The position numbers and the translations under genes are program-made. Positions 35,839 through 45,438 of a stretch of DNA of 64,000 nucleotides are shown in pieces; the stretch's first letter is position 1; every line of letters begins with the position of its first letter. This stretch comes from JAJZSS01 sp964463505. GTDB taxonomy: Bacteria > Chloroflexota > Anaerolineae > Anaerolineales > UBA4823. The notes beneath the pieces were generated by a model. The model was not told where the DNA came from and searched no databases. It saw only the letters and a list, made by a program, of their open reading frames with translations. The DNA is taken from contig CAYXDC010000002.1 in the NCBI GenBank assembly GCA_964463505.1, positions 1-64,000 on the forward strand. Reading direction: 5' to 3'.

Positions 35839-36975
35839 ATGATCCAAAGACCTGAGCGCGCGGTATTGCGCCCAAAACTTGAGATAGCTTTTGAGTTCGC
35901 CCAGCAGCAGGTGCGCGAGCTGATCACCAACCACCCACAGGTTTACCCCATGTATACGGAAGGTGGTCAATGGAAGATCGGCGGAGAGACCTGGACTAAC
36001 TGGTGTGAGGGGTTTCTTCCGGGGATGATGTGGATCTTCCATCGCAGGACAGGTGATCCGGATTGGCTTGCTGCTGCTGAGCACTATTCACGCCACCTGG
36101 AGGAGCGCAAGCACGACCGCACTGTCCATGATCTCGGCTTCTTGTTTTGGTCCACCTACAAACGCTGGTTCGACTTGACCGGTGATCCGGCCATCAACGA
36201 GGTAGTTATTACGGCGGGTAAGACGATGGGATACAGGTTCAAGGAGAAAGGCCAGTATCTGCGCTCATTTGTAGCGGATGAATCCCTGTTCATCGATATT
36301 ATGATGAATGTGGGGATTGTTTTTTATGCTGCCTTGCAAAGCGGCGACGCCGATCTTTTACGTAAGGCTCACCAACATACCCTCACTACCCGGCGTTATC
36401 TGGTGCGTGGGGATGGCAGCACATCCCATGAAGGTATTTTTGACCTGGAGACAGGTGAATTTTTGCGCCAGACTACACATCAAGGGTGGCGCGGAGATTC
36501 ATCCTGGGCGCGGGGCCAGTCGTGGGCATTGTATGGCTTTGGCACCTGCTATTATCTGACTGGCGACCGGCGTTATCTGGCTACGGCACGCCAGTGCGCT
36601 GACTTTTATATCGAGCAAACCCGTTTTGATGCCGCAGCTCCCTTTGGACCCGGTGTGCCGCCCAATGATTGGTTTGCTCCAACCAGTCAGGTGGAAAGCT
36701 CAGCAGCGGCTATAGCCGCCAGCGGCTTGATGAACCTGGCTGCCATATTACAGGACCCGTTGTATGCCAACCTCTACTTGAGCGTTGCCCTGACCATTCT
36801 GGATACACTGTGCAGCCCAGAATATTTGGGTAAATTTACCCCCGGCTGGGAGGGTATCCTCAAACATGGCTGTTACCATATTAACAAAGGACTGGGCATG
36901 GATGAAAGTGTCATGTGGGGCGAATACTTCTTTGTGGAAGCCTTGCATAAAGCCTTATCGTTGGAGAACTGGTAA
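35839..36975 (+). CDS. GH88 unsaturated glucuronyl hydrolase family
   Basis: 378 aa with the alpha/alpha-barrel pattern of glycoside hydrolase family 88 (and related 105). The family's two catalytic aspartates are at Asp98 (VHDLGF) and Asp153 (FIDIMMN), and the SSWARGQSWALYGF substrate segment follows. These enzymes hydrate the unsaturated uronic acid at the end of lyase-produced oligosaccharides, releasing 4-deoxy-5-keto-uronate. No signal peptide, so it acts in the cytoplasm on imported disaccharides. ATG start with GGAAGGGA. The next gene starts immediately after its stop. Confidence 0.9.
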   Translation: MIQRPERAVLRPKLEIAFEFAQQQVRELITNHPQVYPMYTEGGQWKIGGETWTNWCEGFLPGMMWIFHRRTGDPDWLAAAEHYSRHLEERKHDRTVHDLGFLFWSTYKRWFDLTGDPAINEVVITAGKTMGYRFKEKGQYLRSFVADESLFIDIMMNVGIVFYAALQSGDADLLRKAHQHTLTTRRYLVRGDGSTSHEGIFDLETGEFLRQTTHQGWRGDSSWARGQSWALYGFGTCYYLTGDRRYLATARQCADFYIEQTRFDAAAPFGPGVPPNDWFAPTSQVESSAAAIAASGLMNLAAILQDPLYANLYLSVALTILDTLCSPEYLGKFTPGWEGILKHGCYHINKGLGMDESVMWGEYFFVEALHKALSLENW

Positions 36976-37755
36976 ATGAGCAGTCAAAGAGTCGCTATCG
37001 TGACCGGAAGCAGCCGTGGGATCGGCCGGGGAATTGCCCTGAGTCTGGCAGAGCGTGGCTGGGATATCATTATAAACTATCACAGCAATGCTGCTGCGGC
37101 TGAAGAAGTGCGCCTGGCGGTGCAGGGCTTGGGAACACATGCTTTGCTGGTGCAGGCTGATCTTGCTAACCTGGCAGACCTGAACCATATGGTGGATGCG
37201 ACCCTGGAACGCTATGGACGGATTGACCTGCTGGTTAATAATGCCGGCGTGGGACCGCGCCAGCGTGTGGATTTACTCTCCACTACTGTCGAGAGCTACG
37301 ACGAAGTTATGGCAACCAACCTGAGAGGCCCTTTCTTTCTTACCCAGCGCGTTGCCAATGAGATGATCGCTCAATTACAGGCCGGCAAGATCAGTACAGC
37401 CCACATTGTCAATATTGGCTCGATTAGCGCCTACACCAGCAGCCCATCGCGAGCTGAGTACTGCATCAGCAAGGCTGGCGTGGGTATGCTGACGATTGTA
37501 TTCGCCGACCGCCTGGCAGAGTATGGGATTAACGTGTACGAAATCCGCCCGGGGATCATCGCCACCGACCTGACCAGCGTGGTCAAGGTGAAGTACGATC
37601 GCATGATCTTCGAGGAAGGCTTGACGCCAATCCGGCGTTGGGGCCAGCCGGAAGACGTGGCCAAAGCAGTGGTTGCAGTTGCCGAGGGCTTGCTGCCGTA
37701 CTCCACCGGTGAAGTGATTAATGTGGATGGGGGTTTTCACCTCCATCGTTTGTAA
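36976..37755 (+). CDS. Short-chain dehydrogenase/reductase (FabG-like)
   Basis: 259 aa SDR. Cofactor motif TGSSRGIG (11-18), NNAG, catalytic Ser (NIGSIS), Tyr and Lys (YCISKAG) and the PGIIATD segment are all present. Its position between the GH88 hydrolase and KDG kinase genes suggests it could do the reduction of 2,5-diketo-3-deoxygluconate to KDG (KduD role), but the sequence is closer to generic FabG-type proteins, so that is inference. ATG directly follows the TAA of the GH88 gene. Confidence 0.9.
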   Translation: MSSQRVAIVTGSSRGIGRGIALSLAERGWDIIINYHSNAAAAEEVRLAVQGLGTHALLVQADLANLADLNHMVDATLERYGRIDLLVNNAGVGPRQRVDLLSTTVESYDEVMATNLRGPFFLTQRVANEMIAQLQAGKISTAHIVNIGSISAYTSSPSRAEYCISKAGVGMLTIVFADRLAEYGINVYEIRPGIIATDLTSVVKVKYDRMIFEEGLTPIRRWGQPEDVAKAVVAVAEGLLPYSTGEVINVDGGFHLHRL

Positions 37756-37777
37756 CCAATCCAATTCAAGGAGCACA

Positions 37778-38815
37778 ATGATGGCACGCGTGGTTACTTT
37801 TGGCGAGATCATGATGCGCCTCTCACCCCCTGGACAGCAGCGTTTCACACAGGCGCGTAACTTTGAGGCGATCTATGGGGGCGGAGAGTCAAATGTAGCT
37901 GTGTCGTTAGCAAATTTCGGTGTAGCAGCGGAGTTTGTCAGCCGCTTGCCCAAAAATGATATTGGGGAAGCCTGCCTGCAATTCTTGCGCCAGTATGGGG
38001 TTGGAACAAGCCACATCTTGCGCGGCGGCGAGCGGCTGGGAATATATTTCCTGGAGCATGGCGCTGTGCAGCGCGGGAGCTCGGTGATTTATGACCGGGC
38101 GGGATCATCCCTGGCAACCATCCAGCCAGGCATGGTGGCATGGGATGCGGTCTTCGAAGGCGTTGACTGGTTCCATTGGACTGGCATTACCCCGGCCATT
38201 TCTCAAGGGGCAGCAGAAGCCTGTCTCGAGGCTGTGCAGGTGGCAAAAGCCATGGGATTGACGGTCTCCACCGATTTGAATTATCGTGCCAAGCTGTGGA
38301 AGTGGGGCCGTCCGGCCAGCGACGTCATGCAGGAGTTAGTCGCCTACTGCGATGTGACCATCGGCAATGAAGAAGATGCTGCCAAAGTTTTTGGTATTCA
38401 CGCCCCGGAAACCGACGTCACATCTGGGAAAGTTGAAGCCGACCAATATCGTTTTGTGTGCGAGCGTCTGGCAGAGCGCTTTCCTAACTTGAAAACTATC
38501 GCCATTACCCTGCGCGGCTCGCTCTCAGCCAGCCATAATACCTGGAGCGCGGTGCTCTGGCACACCGGTGAGCTGTATTTTGCCCCTACTTACGACATTA
38601 CTCACATTGTAGACCGGGTAGGCGGCGGCGACAGTTTTGTAGGCGGACTGATCTATGGCCTGTTGACCTATACCGGGGATATGGACAAAACCATTCGTTT
38701 TGCTGTAGCAGCCTCGGCGCTTAAACACACCATTTTTGGTGATTTCAACCTGGTCAGTGTTGCCGAAGTTGAAAAGTTGATGGCGGGCGACGCCTCCGGG
38801 CGCGTCAGCCGCTAA
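37778..38815 (+). CDS. kdgK: 2-dehydro-3-deoxygluconokinase (KDG kinase), PfkB family
   Basis: 345 aa ribokinase-fold sugar kinase. The start MMARVVTFGEIMMRLSPPG and the YGGGESNVAVSLANFG substrate segment are characteristic of KDG kinases. The C-terminal GGGDSFVGG contains the catalytic Asp and anion hole. It phosphorylates 2-keto-3-deoxygluconate to KDPG. The ATG at 37778 has AAGGAG upstream; an earlier in-frame ATG lies inside the SDR gene. KDPG aldolase follows 25 bases downstream. Confidence 0.92.
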   Translation: MMARVVTFGEIMMRLSPPGQQRFTQARNFEAIYGGGESNVAVSLANFGVAAEFVSRLPKNDIGEACLQFLRQYGVGTSHILRGGERLGIYFLEHGAVQRGSSVIYDRAGSSLATIQPGMVAWDAVFEGVDWFHWTGITPAISQGAAEACLEAVQVAKAMGLTVSTDLNYRAKLWKWGRPASDVMQELVAYCDVTIGNEEDAAKVFGIHAPETDVTSGKVEADQYRFVCERLAERFPNLKTIAITLRGSLSASHNTWSAVLWHTGELYFAPTYDITHIVDRVGGGDSFVGGLIYGLLTYTGDMDKTIRFAVAASALKHTIFGDFNLVSVAEVEKLMAGDASGRVSR

Positions 38816-38840
38816 ACCAAACCACCATAAGGAGTGCTGG

Positions 38841-39527
38841 ATGGCGAAATACAGTCGCCTCAATGTATTGAATAGCATGGTTGAAACAGGCATGGTGCCG
38901 GTTTTTTATCATGCTGATATTGAAGTCGCTACAAAAATCGTGCGGGCGCTGGCCGAAGCCGGGGTGCGTTGTTTTGAATTTACCAACCGTGGCGACCAGG
39001 CACACCTGGTGTTTCAGGAGCTGTACCGGCGTTTTGCCGGTGATAGGCGCGTGATCCTGGGAGCAGGTTCGATCCTCGATCCGGCTACGGCTGCCTTGTA
39101 TATCCAGCTGGGCGCCAATTTTATCGTTGGACCGGTGCTTAACCCTGAAGTGGCTAAGGTCTGCAACCGGCGCAAGATCGCTTATTCTCCGGGCTGCGGC
39201 AGCCTGAGTGAAGTTTCTGCCGCTGAAGAGCTGGGGGTTGAAATTTGTAAAGTTTTCCCCGGCAAAGAAGTTGGCGGACCAGGTTTTGTAGAAGCTTTGC
39301 GTGGACCGATGCCCTGGACCTATATTATGCCAACGGGCGGTGTGGACCCCAGCGAAGAAAGCATTAACGCCTGGATCAAAGCAGGCGTGGCCTGTGTGGG
39401 TATGGGCAGCAAGCTGGTACGCAAGGATTTGATTGCAGCAGGCGATTACGCTGAAATGACGCGTCTGGCAGGACTGACCCTGGGCTGGATACAGACTGCC
39501 CGCCAACAACATCCCATATTCTGGTAA
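38841..39527 (+). CDS. eda: KDPG/KHG aldolase (Eda)
   Basis: 228 aa class I aldolase barrel. The Schiff-base Lys137 (EICKVFPGK), catalytic Glu46 (FEFTNR) and the GPxMPTGGV phosphate-binding segment (MPTGGVDP at 163-170) identify the family. It splits KDPG into pyruvate and glyceraldehyde-3-phosphate, completing the route from GH88 products. ATG start after AAGGAG; directly downstream of kdgK. Confidence 0.93.
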   Translation: MAKYSRLNVLNSMVETGMVPVFYHADIEVATKIVRALAEAGVRCFEFTNRGDQAHLVFQELYRRFAGDRRVILGAGSILDPATAALYIQLGANFIVGPVLNPEVAKVCNRRKIAYSPGCGSLSEVSAAEELGVEICKVFPGKEVGGPGFVEALRGPMPWTYIMPTGGVDPSEESINAWIKAGVACVGMGSKLVRKDLIAAGDYAEMTRLAGLTLGWIQTARQQHPIFW

Positions 39528-39546
39528 TAACCTGAAAGGAGTGAGC

Positions 39547-41007
39547 ATGGCTAAGCCCTATTTACGTGTGGCGCGCATGAAAACTGCGCAGGATTTCCGT
39601 GATTATGTGGCTGAACTGGGAATTTACCTGCCCCTGGATGAGAAGGTTGAACCGGCGCCAGATGGCGCCCTGGCTCAGACGTATACCCTGAAAACTGGGC
39701 GGGTCATCGGCAACCGTTTTAGCATCCTCCCCATGGAAGGTTGGGATGGCACGCCAGATGGCTTGCCAACGGAATATACCCTGCGGCGCTGGACAAATTT
39801 CGGGCGCAGTGGGGCCAAATTGATCTGGGGTGGCGAAGCAGTTGCGGTGCGCCATGATGGGCGCGCCAACCCCAACCAGCTGATGATCAACCAGCATACC
39901 CTGGGCGGGCTGGCAGATCTGCGCCAGGCGCTGGTTGGCGCCCACCAGGCTCAGATGGGGAGCACAGACGACTTGCTGGTTGGTTTGCAGCTCACCCACT
40001 CTGGACGATTTTCACGCCCCAATGAAAAAAAACGCCTCGAGCCGCAAATCCTCTACCACCACCCGTTGCTTGAGCAGATCTATAAAATTGACCCCAATTT
40101 GCCGGTGATGACAGACGCTCAAATTGAAGATCTTATCGCCGACTATGTGCGCGCCGCCGGTCAAGCCCACGCCTTGGGTTTTGATTTTGTTGATCTAAAA
40201 CATTGTCATGGCTACCTGGGGCACGAATTCCTGTCGGCGCGCTCTCGACCTGGCCCATATGGGGGCAGTTTTGAAAACCGTACACGATTCCTGCGGGAGC
40301 TGGTGGCGGGTATCCGCCGTGATGTACCCGGGTTGTTGCTGGGCGTGCGCTTTAGCGCCTATGATTTCCCGCCCTTCCGCCCAGGACCGGATGGGGTAGG
40401 TGTCGTGCAGGATTATCGGGATATTAATGGCAGGTACCCATTTGCCTTTGGCGGCGATCAAAATGATACGCTCACGATCGATCATAGCGAGCCGCGCCGC
40501 TTCCTCGAGCTGCTCCAGTCTTTGGAGATTGAATTGGTGAACCTCTCGGCTGGCAGCCCGTATTACAACCCGCATATGCAGCGCCCGGCTTATTTTCCAC
40601 CTTCGGATGGTTACCAACCTCCGGAAGACCCGCTGGTCAGTGTCGCCCGGCAAATCAATAATGCGGCAACTTTGAAGGCTTCGTTCCCAGACCTGGCGAT
40701 CGTGGGCACCGGATACAGCTATCTGCAAGACTGGCTGCCGCATGTAGGACAATACGCCGTGCGTACAGGAATGGTCGATTTTGTTGGTTTGGGGCGCATG
40801 GCTCTGGCTTACCCGGAAATGCCAGCCGATGTGTTGGCCGGCAAGCCGCTGGACCGCAAGCGCATTTGCCGCACATTTAGCGATTGTACGACTGCGCCGC
40901 GCAATGGGATGATTTCAGGTTGTTTCCCACTGGACGATTTCTACAAAGCCCTGCCAGAGGCCGAACAGGTCAAGCAGGTTAAGGCTGAACAAAAACTGGC
41001 CAGTTAA
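39547..41007 (+). CDS. NADH:flavin oxidoreductase (old yellow enzyme family)
   Basis: 486 aa FMN barrel enzyme. The VDLKHCHGYLGHEFLSARSR active-site segment, the SFENRTRFLREL segment and the C-terminal VGLGRMALAYPE FMN-phosphate motif place it with the 2,4-dienoyl-CoA reductase/OYE branch, but it lacks the second FAD/NAD half of the long enzymes. A conserved RICRTFSDCTTAPRN Cys motif near the end may bind an iron-sulfur cluster or metal. It would reduce an activated C=C bond. Start ATG 39547 is 5 bases after AAAGGAG; a GTG at 39541 overlaps that site. Confidence 0.88.
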   Translation: MAKPYLRVARMKTAQDFRDYVAELGIYLPLDEKVEPAPDGALAQTYTLKTGRVIGNRFSILPMEGWDGTPDGLPTEYTLRRWTNFGRSGAKLIWGGEAVAVRHDGRANPNQLMINQHTLGGLADLRQALVGAHQAQMGSTDDLLVGLQLTHSGRFSRPNEKKRLEPQILYHHPLLEQIYKIDPNLPVMTDAQIEDLIADYVRAAGQAHALGFDFVDLKHCHGYLGHEFLSARSRPGPYGGSFENRTRFLRELVAGIRRDVPGLLLGVRFSAYDFPPFRPGPDGVGVVQDYRDINGRYPFAFGGDQNDTLTIDHSEPRRFLELLQSLEIELVNLSAGSPYYNPHMQRPAYFPPSDGYQPPEDPLVSVARQINNAATLKASFPDLAIVGTGYSYLQDWLPHVGQYAVRTGMVDFVGLGRMALAYPEMPADVLAGKPLDRKRICRTFSDCTTAPRNGMISGCFPLDDFYKALPEAEQVKQVKAEQKLAS

Positions 41008-41022
41008 CCATGGAGGTCTAGA

Positions 41023-42639
41023 TTGCGCGTTGTTGATTTCTCTACTGCCGTCCAGCTGGTGCAGGATGGTGATACGATCCTGATTGGTGGTTCCGGCGGC
41101 GGGCATGCCGTGCCAGAGAAGCTGATCATGAGCCTGGCAGAACGCTTTCACAGCACTGCGAGCCCGCGTGGGATTACGCTACTGCACCCCGTGGGCTTGG
41201 GAGATATGGCTTCGCAGGGCGTTGACCGTCTGGCGCATCCAGAGCTATTGAAGCGCATTATCACTGGCGCTTTGGTCAATACCCCGGCGATCCAGGAGAT
41301 GGCTCGCCAGGATCAGGTGGAAGCCTATACGCTGCCGCAAGGCTCGCTATCCCAGCTCATGCGCGAGATGGCTGCCGGGCGTCCGGGCTTGATCTCACAT
41401 GTCGGTTTGCACACCTTCGTCGATCCGCGCTACGGCGGAGGCCGGCAAAGCCCATCGGCTCGGGAAGCCCTGGTGGAGCTGGTCGAAATTGCCGGGCGGG
41501 AGTGGCTGTTTTATAAGCCAATGCATGTAGATATAGCTTTTTTGCGCGGCACCACTGCCGATGAAGATGGCAATATCACGATGGAGCAAGAAGCCATATT
41601 TGGCGAGATGCTTTCCATGGCCCAGGCTGCCCGGCGCAGCGGGGCTGTAGTGATCGTCCAGGTGGCTCGGCTGGCCCAGCGTGGCAGCCTGCCACCCAAG
41701 CAGGTGAAGATTCCTGGTATGTTGGTTGATCTTGTAGTCGTGGACCCCGAACAGCGCCAGACATACGTGACCCAATACAGCCCGGCTTATGCAGGTGAGC
41801 TGCGTGTACCGCTCAACGCGATTCCGGCGCTGCCATTTGATCCTCGCAAAGTGATTGCCCGGCGCGCGGCCCTGGAATTGTTTCCCGGCGCCGTCTGCAA
41901 TCTAGGCGCAGGCGTATCCACGGGGATCGCCAATGTCGCCGCAGAAGAAGGTTTTTTGCAGGATATTGTGCTCACCAACGAACAGGGGCTGATTGGCGGG
42001 GCGCCTGCCTCGGGCGTGGATGCTGGGGCAGCCATTAACTATGATTCCATTATAGACCAACCTTACCAGTTCGATTTTTACGATGGAGGCGGACTCGACC
42101 TGGCTTTCCTGTCTTTCGCACAGGTCGATCCGCAGGGCAGTGTTAATGTCAGCCGCTTCGGTGAGAAAGTGATCGGTGTGGGTGGATTCCAGAATATTGC
42201 CCAGAATGCCAAGACGATCGTGTTTAGCGGTACTTTTACGGCCGGACGGCAGGAGATCACCTGGGAAAATGGACAGATGATAATCCGGGCAGACGGGACG
42301 CATCAGAAGTTTGTTGCTCAGCTCGATCAGGTCTCGTATAGCGGCGCACACGCCCAGTCCATCGGCCAACGTGCCTTGTATATCACCGAGCGGGCGGTCT
42401 TCCAGCGTGGCCCCCAGGGTTTGGAATTGATTGAGCTGGCTGCGGGTGTGGACCTGGAACGCGATGTTTTGGCAAAGATGGGTTTCCGCCCGCAAATAGC
42501 CGCGCATGTCAAAATCATGGATCAGCGCCTGTTTCACCCGCGCGGGATGGAATTTGCAGCCGAGTTACGCGCCCGGCCGCGCTTGAATTTGCCAGAACGC
42601 TTGCGGAGCGCGGACTGGCTGGAAGGAGTGACACCATGA
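41023..42639 (+). CDS. Acyl-CoA:carboxylate CoA-transferase, fused subunits
   Basis: 538 aa with both family I CoA-transferase halves in one chain (YdiF/propionate CoA-transferase type). Motif GGSGGGHAVP (22-31) opens the alpha half; the catalytic Glu is Glu320 in LTNEQGLIGGAP, opening the thioester-forming site of the beta half. It activates a carboxylic acid by transferring CoA from another acyl-CoA. TTG start at 41023 with GGAGG upstream. The next gene overlaps its stop (ATGA), so product channelling to the hydratase is likely. Confidence 0.92.
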   Translation: MRVVDFSTAVQLVQDGDTILIGGSGGGHAVPEKLIMSLAERFHSTASPRGITLLHPVGLGDMASQGVDRLAHPELLKRIITGALVNTPAIQEMARQDQVEAYTLPQGSLSQLMREMAAGRPGLISHVGLHTFVDPRYGGGRQSPSAREALVELVEIAGREWLFYKPMHVDIAFLRGTTADEDGNITMEQEAIFGEMLSMAQAARRSGAVVIVQVARLAQRGSLPPKQVKIPGMLVDLVVVDPEQRQTYVTQYSPAYAGELRVPLNAIPALPFDPRKVIARRAALELFPGAVCNLGAGVSTGIANVAAEEGFLQDIVLTNEQGLIGGAPASGVDAGAAINYDSIIDQPYQFDFYDGGGLDLAFLSFAQVDPQGSVNVSRFGEKVIGVGGFQNIAQNAKTIVFSGTFTAGRQEITWENGQMIIRADGTHQKFVAQLDQVSYSGAHAQSIGQRALYITERAVFQRGPQGLELIELAAGVDLERDVLAKMGFRPQIAAHVKIMDQRLFHPRGMEFAAELRARPRLNLPERLRSADWLEGVTP

Positions 42640-43451
42640 GCGATAGTCCAGGGACATCGGATCGTATCGAGTGGGATGCCATCGAAGTGACACTACCGCG
42701 CCCGGGCGTCGCTCTGATGAGCATTGTCTCTCAGCCTTTGGGCGTGCTGCGGCATGCTGTCAAGCGCGCCATGCTGGCCCGCCTGGCAGAGTTGGAAGGC
42801 GACCGGCGCGTGCGCTGTGTGGTGTTGACCGGGGTTGGGAAGGCTTTTTCGGTTGGGTCTGACATCCGCGATTTTAGCGTGGAGATTGGCTGGTTGTTAG
42901 AAAATGATTATGTCGAGGCCGGGCTGAATGCAGCCATTGAAAACTCGCCACTACCAATCATTGCTGCACTTAACGGGCATGCTTTAGGGGGTGGGGCTGT
43001 ACTGGCCCTGGCGTGTGATATTCGAGTGGCTGGCGAATCCTGCAAGATGGGTTTCCCAGAAGTGAAAGTTGGGGCGTTTGCATCTGGTAGCGGTACGCAG
43101 CGCTTGCCGCGCCTGGTAGGGCGCGGGCGGGCATTGGATTTACTGCTGACCGGGCGCAGCATTACAGCTGCTGAGGCCCTGGCTTTTGGACTGGTGGAAT
43201 ATGTTGTCCCAGACGAGGAGCTGCTGGACTTCAGCCTCACCCTGGCAGAGGGGATCGCTGCCAATGCCGCCGGGGCAGTCAGCGCCAGCAAGCGTTGTGT
43301 GAATGAAGGCTTGCGTCTGGGATGGGAGGCTGGCCTGGAGTTGGAGCGTGAACTGCGCATCCAGACAGGCAGGGGGCGAGACGCGCAAGAAGGTCGCCAG
43401 GCATTTATTGAAAAACGCCCTGCGCGCTTTAACCAGGAACCGGAGGCCTAG
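42636..43451 (+). CDS. Enoyl-CoA hydratase/isomerase family protein
   Basis: 271 aa crotonase-fold protein. The FSVGSDIRDF oxyanion-hole segment and the GHALGGGAVLALACDIRVAG motif (second oxyanion Gly-Gly) are clear. The usual acidic residue position in the GGGxxL and ExxxG region reads FPEVKVGA, fitting a hydratase. It acts on a CoA thioester that could come from the coupled CoA-transferase. Exact substrate unknown. Confidence 0.92.
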   Translation: MSDSPGTSDRIEWDAIEVTLPRPGVALMSIVSQPLGVLRHAVKRAMLARLAELEGDRRVRCVVLTGVGKAFSVGSDIRDFSVEIGWLLENDYVEAGLNAAIENSPLPIIAALNGHALGGGAVLALACDIRVAGESCKMGFPEVKVGAFASGSGTQRLPRLVGRGRALDLLLTGRSITAAEALAFGLVEYVVPDEELLDFSLTLAEGIAANAAGAVSASKRCVNEGLRLGWEAGLELERELRIQTGRGRDAQEGRQAFIEKRPARFNQEPEA

Positions 43452-43454
43452 CGC

Positions 43455-44387
43455 ATGCGCCTGGCGATGTACAACCAGCGAGGGCAAGCGCGCGTGGGGG
43501 CGCTGCTCAAAACCCGGACTGTTCAGCGCGCCCAGCTAGTAGATCTATTGCGTGCTGCACGCCTGTTACGGTATGTGAAGCCGTTGCCAAATTCAATGGA
43601 CCAGCTGCTTGCCGGGGGTGCTTTATATCTGGATTCTGTGCGCCAATTCATGGCAAATATTGATAACTTGCCAGATAGCGAGCTCAGAGCACTGGCAGAG
43701 GCTGATGCGCTATTGGATCTTGCTAAAGCTGACTTGCTCCCGCCTGTGTCAAAGCCGGGCAAGATAATCTGTGTGGGGTTGAATTATCCGATACCTGGCG
43801 GCGTTGCCCAACCTGCGCAAGTTTATCCGGTGATATTTCTAAAGCCTACCAGTACACTGCTGGGTTCTGGTGGGCGCGTGATCATGCCGCACACCAGCCG
43901 TGAAATTGCTGGGGAAACTGAGCTGGTGGTCGTAATCGGTCGTTACGGCAGGCATATTTCTGTCGAGCAGGCCCTCGAATATGTCGCCGGTTATACCCTG
44001 GCGATGGATATCGGGGCGCGTGATTGGGAAGCGCGCACGACACAGTGGACTTCTGGTAAGCTGGGTGATACTTTTACACCCCTGGGTCCAATCCTGCTCA
44101 CCGCGGACGAAATACCCGATCCTTCAGGAGTTGAGTTATCCCTCACGATAAACGATAGCATTTCATTACGCGGCCGTACCAGCCAGATGATTTTCGGGAT
44201 TCCGGCGCTGATCGCCTATCTATCAGAAATCGCGACCTTGCAGCCCGGAGATATCATCCTGACCGGTAGCCCCAAAGGCGTGGATGACCAGTCGCGTGGG
44301 CCGGTGTTGTTGAGCGCGGGCGAGCGCTTGCTCGCCACAGCCAGCGGCCTGGGTCAGTTGGTCGTGGATGTGGTTCAGGAGGAGTAA
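43455..44387 (+). CDS. Fumarylacetoacetate hydrolase-family protein
   Basis: 310 aa. The metal-binding residues Glu154 and Glu156 (GETELVVVIG) and Asp185 (AMDIGARDWE) fit the FAH catalytic domain, and the C-terminal LQPGDIILTGSPKGV is the family signature. Members hydrolyse or decarboxylate 2-oxo acids, as in aromatic or sugar-acid breakdown (for example oxoheptene-dioate or 2,4-diketo-3-deoxy acids). It follows the hydratase by 3 bases. It could act on a keto-acid generated in the same operon. Confidence 0.92.
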   Translation: MRLAMYNQRGQARVGALLKTRTVQRAQLVDLLRAARLLRYVKPLPNSMDQLLAGGALYLDSVRQFMANIDNLPDSELRALAEADALLDLAKADLLPPVSKPGKIICVGLNYPIPGGVAQPAQVYPVIFLKPTSTLLGSGGRVIMPHTSREIAGETELVVVIGRYGRHISVEQALEYVAGYTLAMDIGARDWEARTTQWTSGKLGDTFTPLGPILLTADEIPDPSGVELSLTINDSISLRGRTSQMIFGIPALIAYLSEIATLQPGDIILTGSPKGVDDQSRGPVLLSAGERLLATASGLGQLVVDVVQEE

Positions 44388-44391
44388 GCGT

Positions 44392-45438
44392 ATGTCAAAA
44401 ACGCGCCTAATGGCGATCGTTACCGCTCCCGGGAAAGTGGAGATATTAGAACGGCCTCTGCCAGAACCCGGCCCGACCGAAGTGCAGCTGCGCGTGCGTG
44501 CTGTGACCCTGTGTGGTGGGGACATGCATATCTTTGCCGGTAAGCACCCGTCTGTGTCGCTGCCAGTCCCCATTGGGCATGAGATTGCCGGGGACGTGGT
44601 TGCGTTAGGAGAGAAAGTGACCCGCTTGCAGATCGGGGACCGGGTGACGGTTGAGCCGGTAATCGCATGCGGAAAGTGCTATTTCTGCCAGCGTGGTCAA
44701 TATCATTTTTGCACCTCCATCAGCTTTCAATATCGCCGCGGACAGGGTGGGGTGACCACAGATTTTATCGTGGATGAGCGTTGGGCGCACCGCTTACCTG
44801 CCGCGGCTACATATACCGAAGGAGCTTTGTTGGAGCCGTTGGCAGTAGCAGTGCATGCAGTCCAAAAAGCTGATCTCCGCCTGGGGCAGAGCGTGGCGAT
44901 TTTTGGCGCTGGGGCAATTGGCTTGTTGGTGCTGCAACTGGCGCAGCAGGCCGGCGCCGGGCAGGTGCTGATCACGGATGTACGTCCAGCGCGTCTGGAG
45001 ATGGCTCGCCAACTGGGTGCCAGCGCAGCATTGAACAGCCTGGATGGTGATGTGCTGGCAGAGATCGCAGCTCTCACAGATGGCCTGGGTGTAGACCGAG
45101 CCTTTGAAGCGGTTGGTTTACAGGTTACCCTGGTCCAGGCATTGAAAGCGCTGCGCAAGGGCGGGCGGGCTGTACTGGTTGGGCTGTTTGAACAGGATGA
45201 GCTAACAATCCCAGCCAATATTTTCGTGCACCGTGAGATCGAGCTGTCTGGGTCACAAGGTTATTGCTGGGATTTTCAAACCGCCATCCAATTCCTGGCG
45301 CTGGGAAAGGTGGATTTGCAGCGCCTGATAACGCATGTATACCCCATGGATCAAGTTCAGGCGGCGTTTGATACCCTGGCGGATCGTCAGTCTGGAGCAG
45401 TGAAGGTTGTCATCCAGATAGGTGACAATAGTTCTTGA
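44392..45438 (+). CDS. Zinc-dependent alcohol dehydrogenase (threonine/sorbitol dehydrogenase type)
   Basis: 348 aa medium-chain dehydrogenase. Catalytic zinc ligands Cys41, His63 and Glu64 (GHE), structural zinc Cys93, Cys96, Cys99 and Cys107, and the GAGAIGLL nucleotide-binding motif are visible. The polyol or sorbitol dehydrogenase subgroup is the best guess. The ATG at 44392 has AGGAG 8 bases upstream; an earlier in-frame start overlaps the previous gene. It is the last gene of the rightward run before a new promoter. Confidence 0.92.
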   Translation: MSKTRLMAIVTAPGKVEILERPLPEPGPTEVQLRVRAVTLCGGDMHIFAGKHPSVSLPVPIGHEIAGDVVALGEKVTRLQIGDRVTVEPVIACGKCYFCQRGQYHFCTSISFQYRRGQGGVTTDFIVDERWAHRLPAAATYTEGALLEPLAVAVHAVQKADLRLGQSVAIFGAGAIGLLVLQLAQQAGAGQVLITDVRPARLEMARQLGASAALNSLDGDVLAEIAALTDGLGVDRAFEAVGLQVTLVQALKALRKGGRAVLVGLFEQDELTIPANIFVHREIELSGSQGYCWDFQTAIQFLALGKVDLQRLITHVYPMDQVQAAFDTLADRQSGAVKVVIQIGDNSS

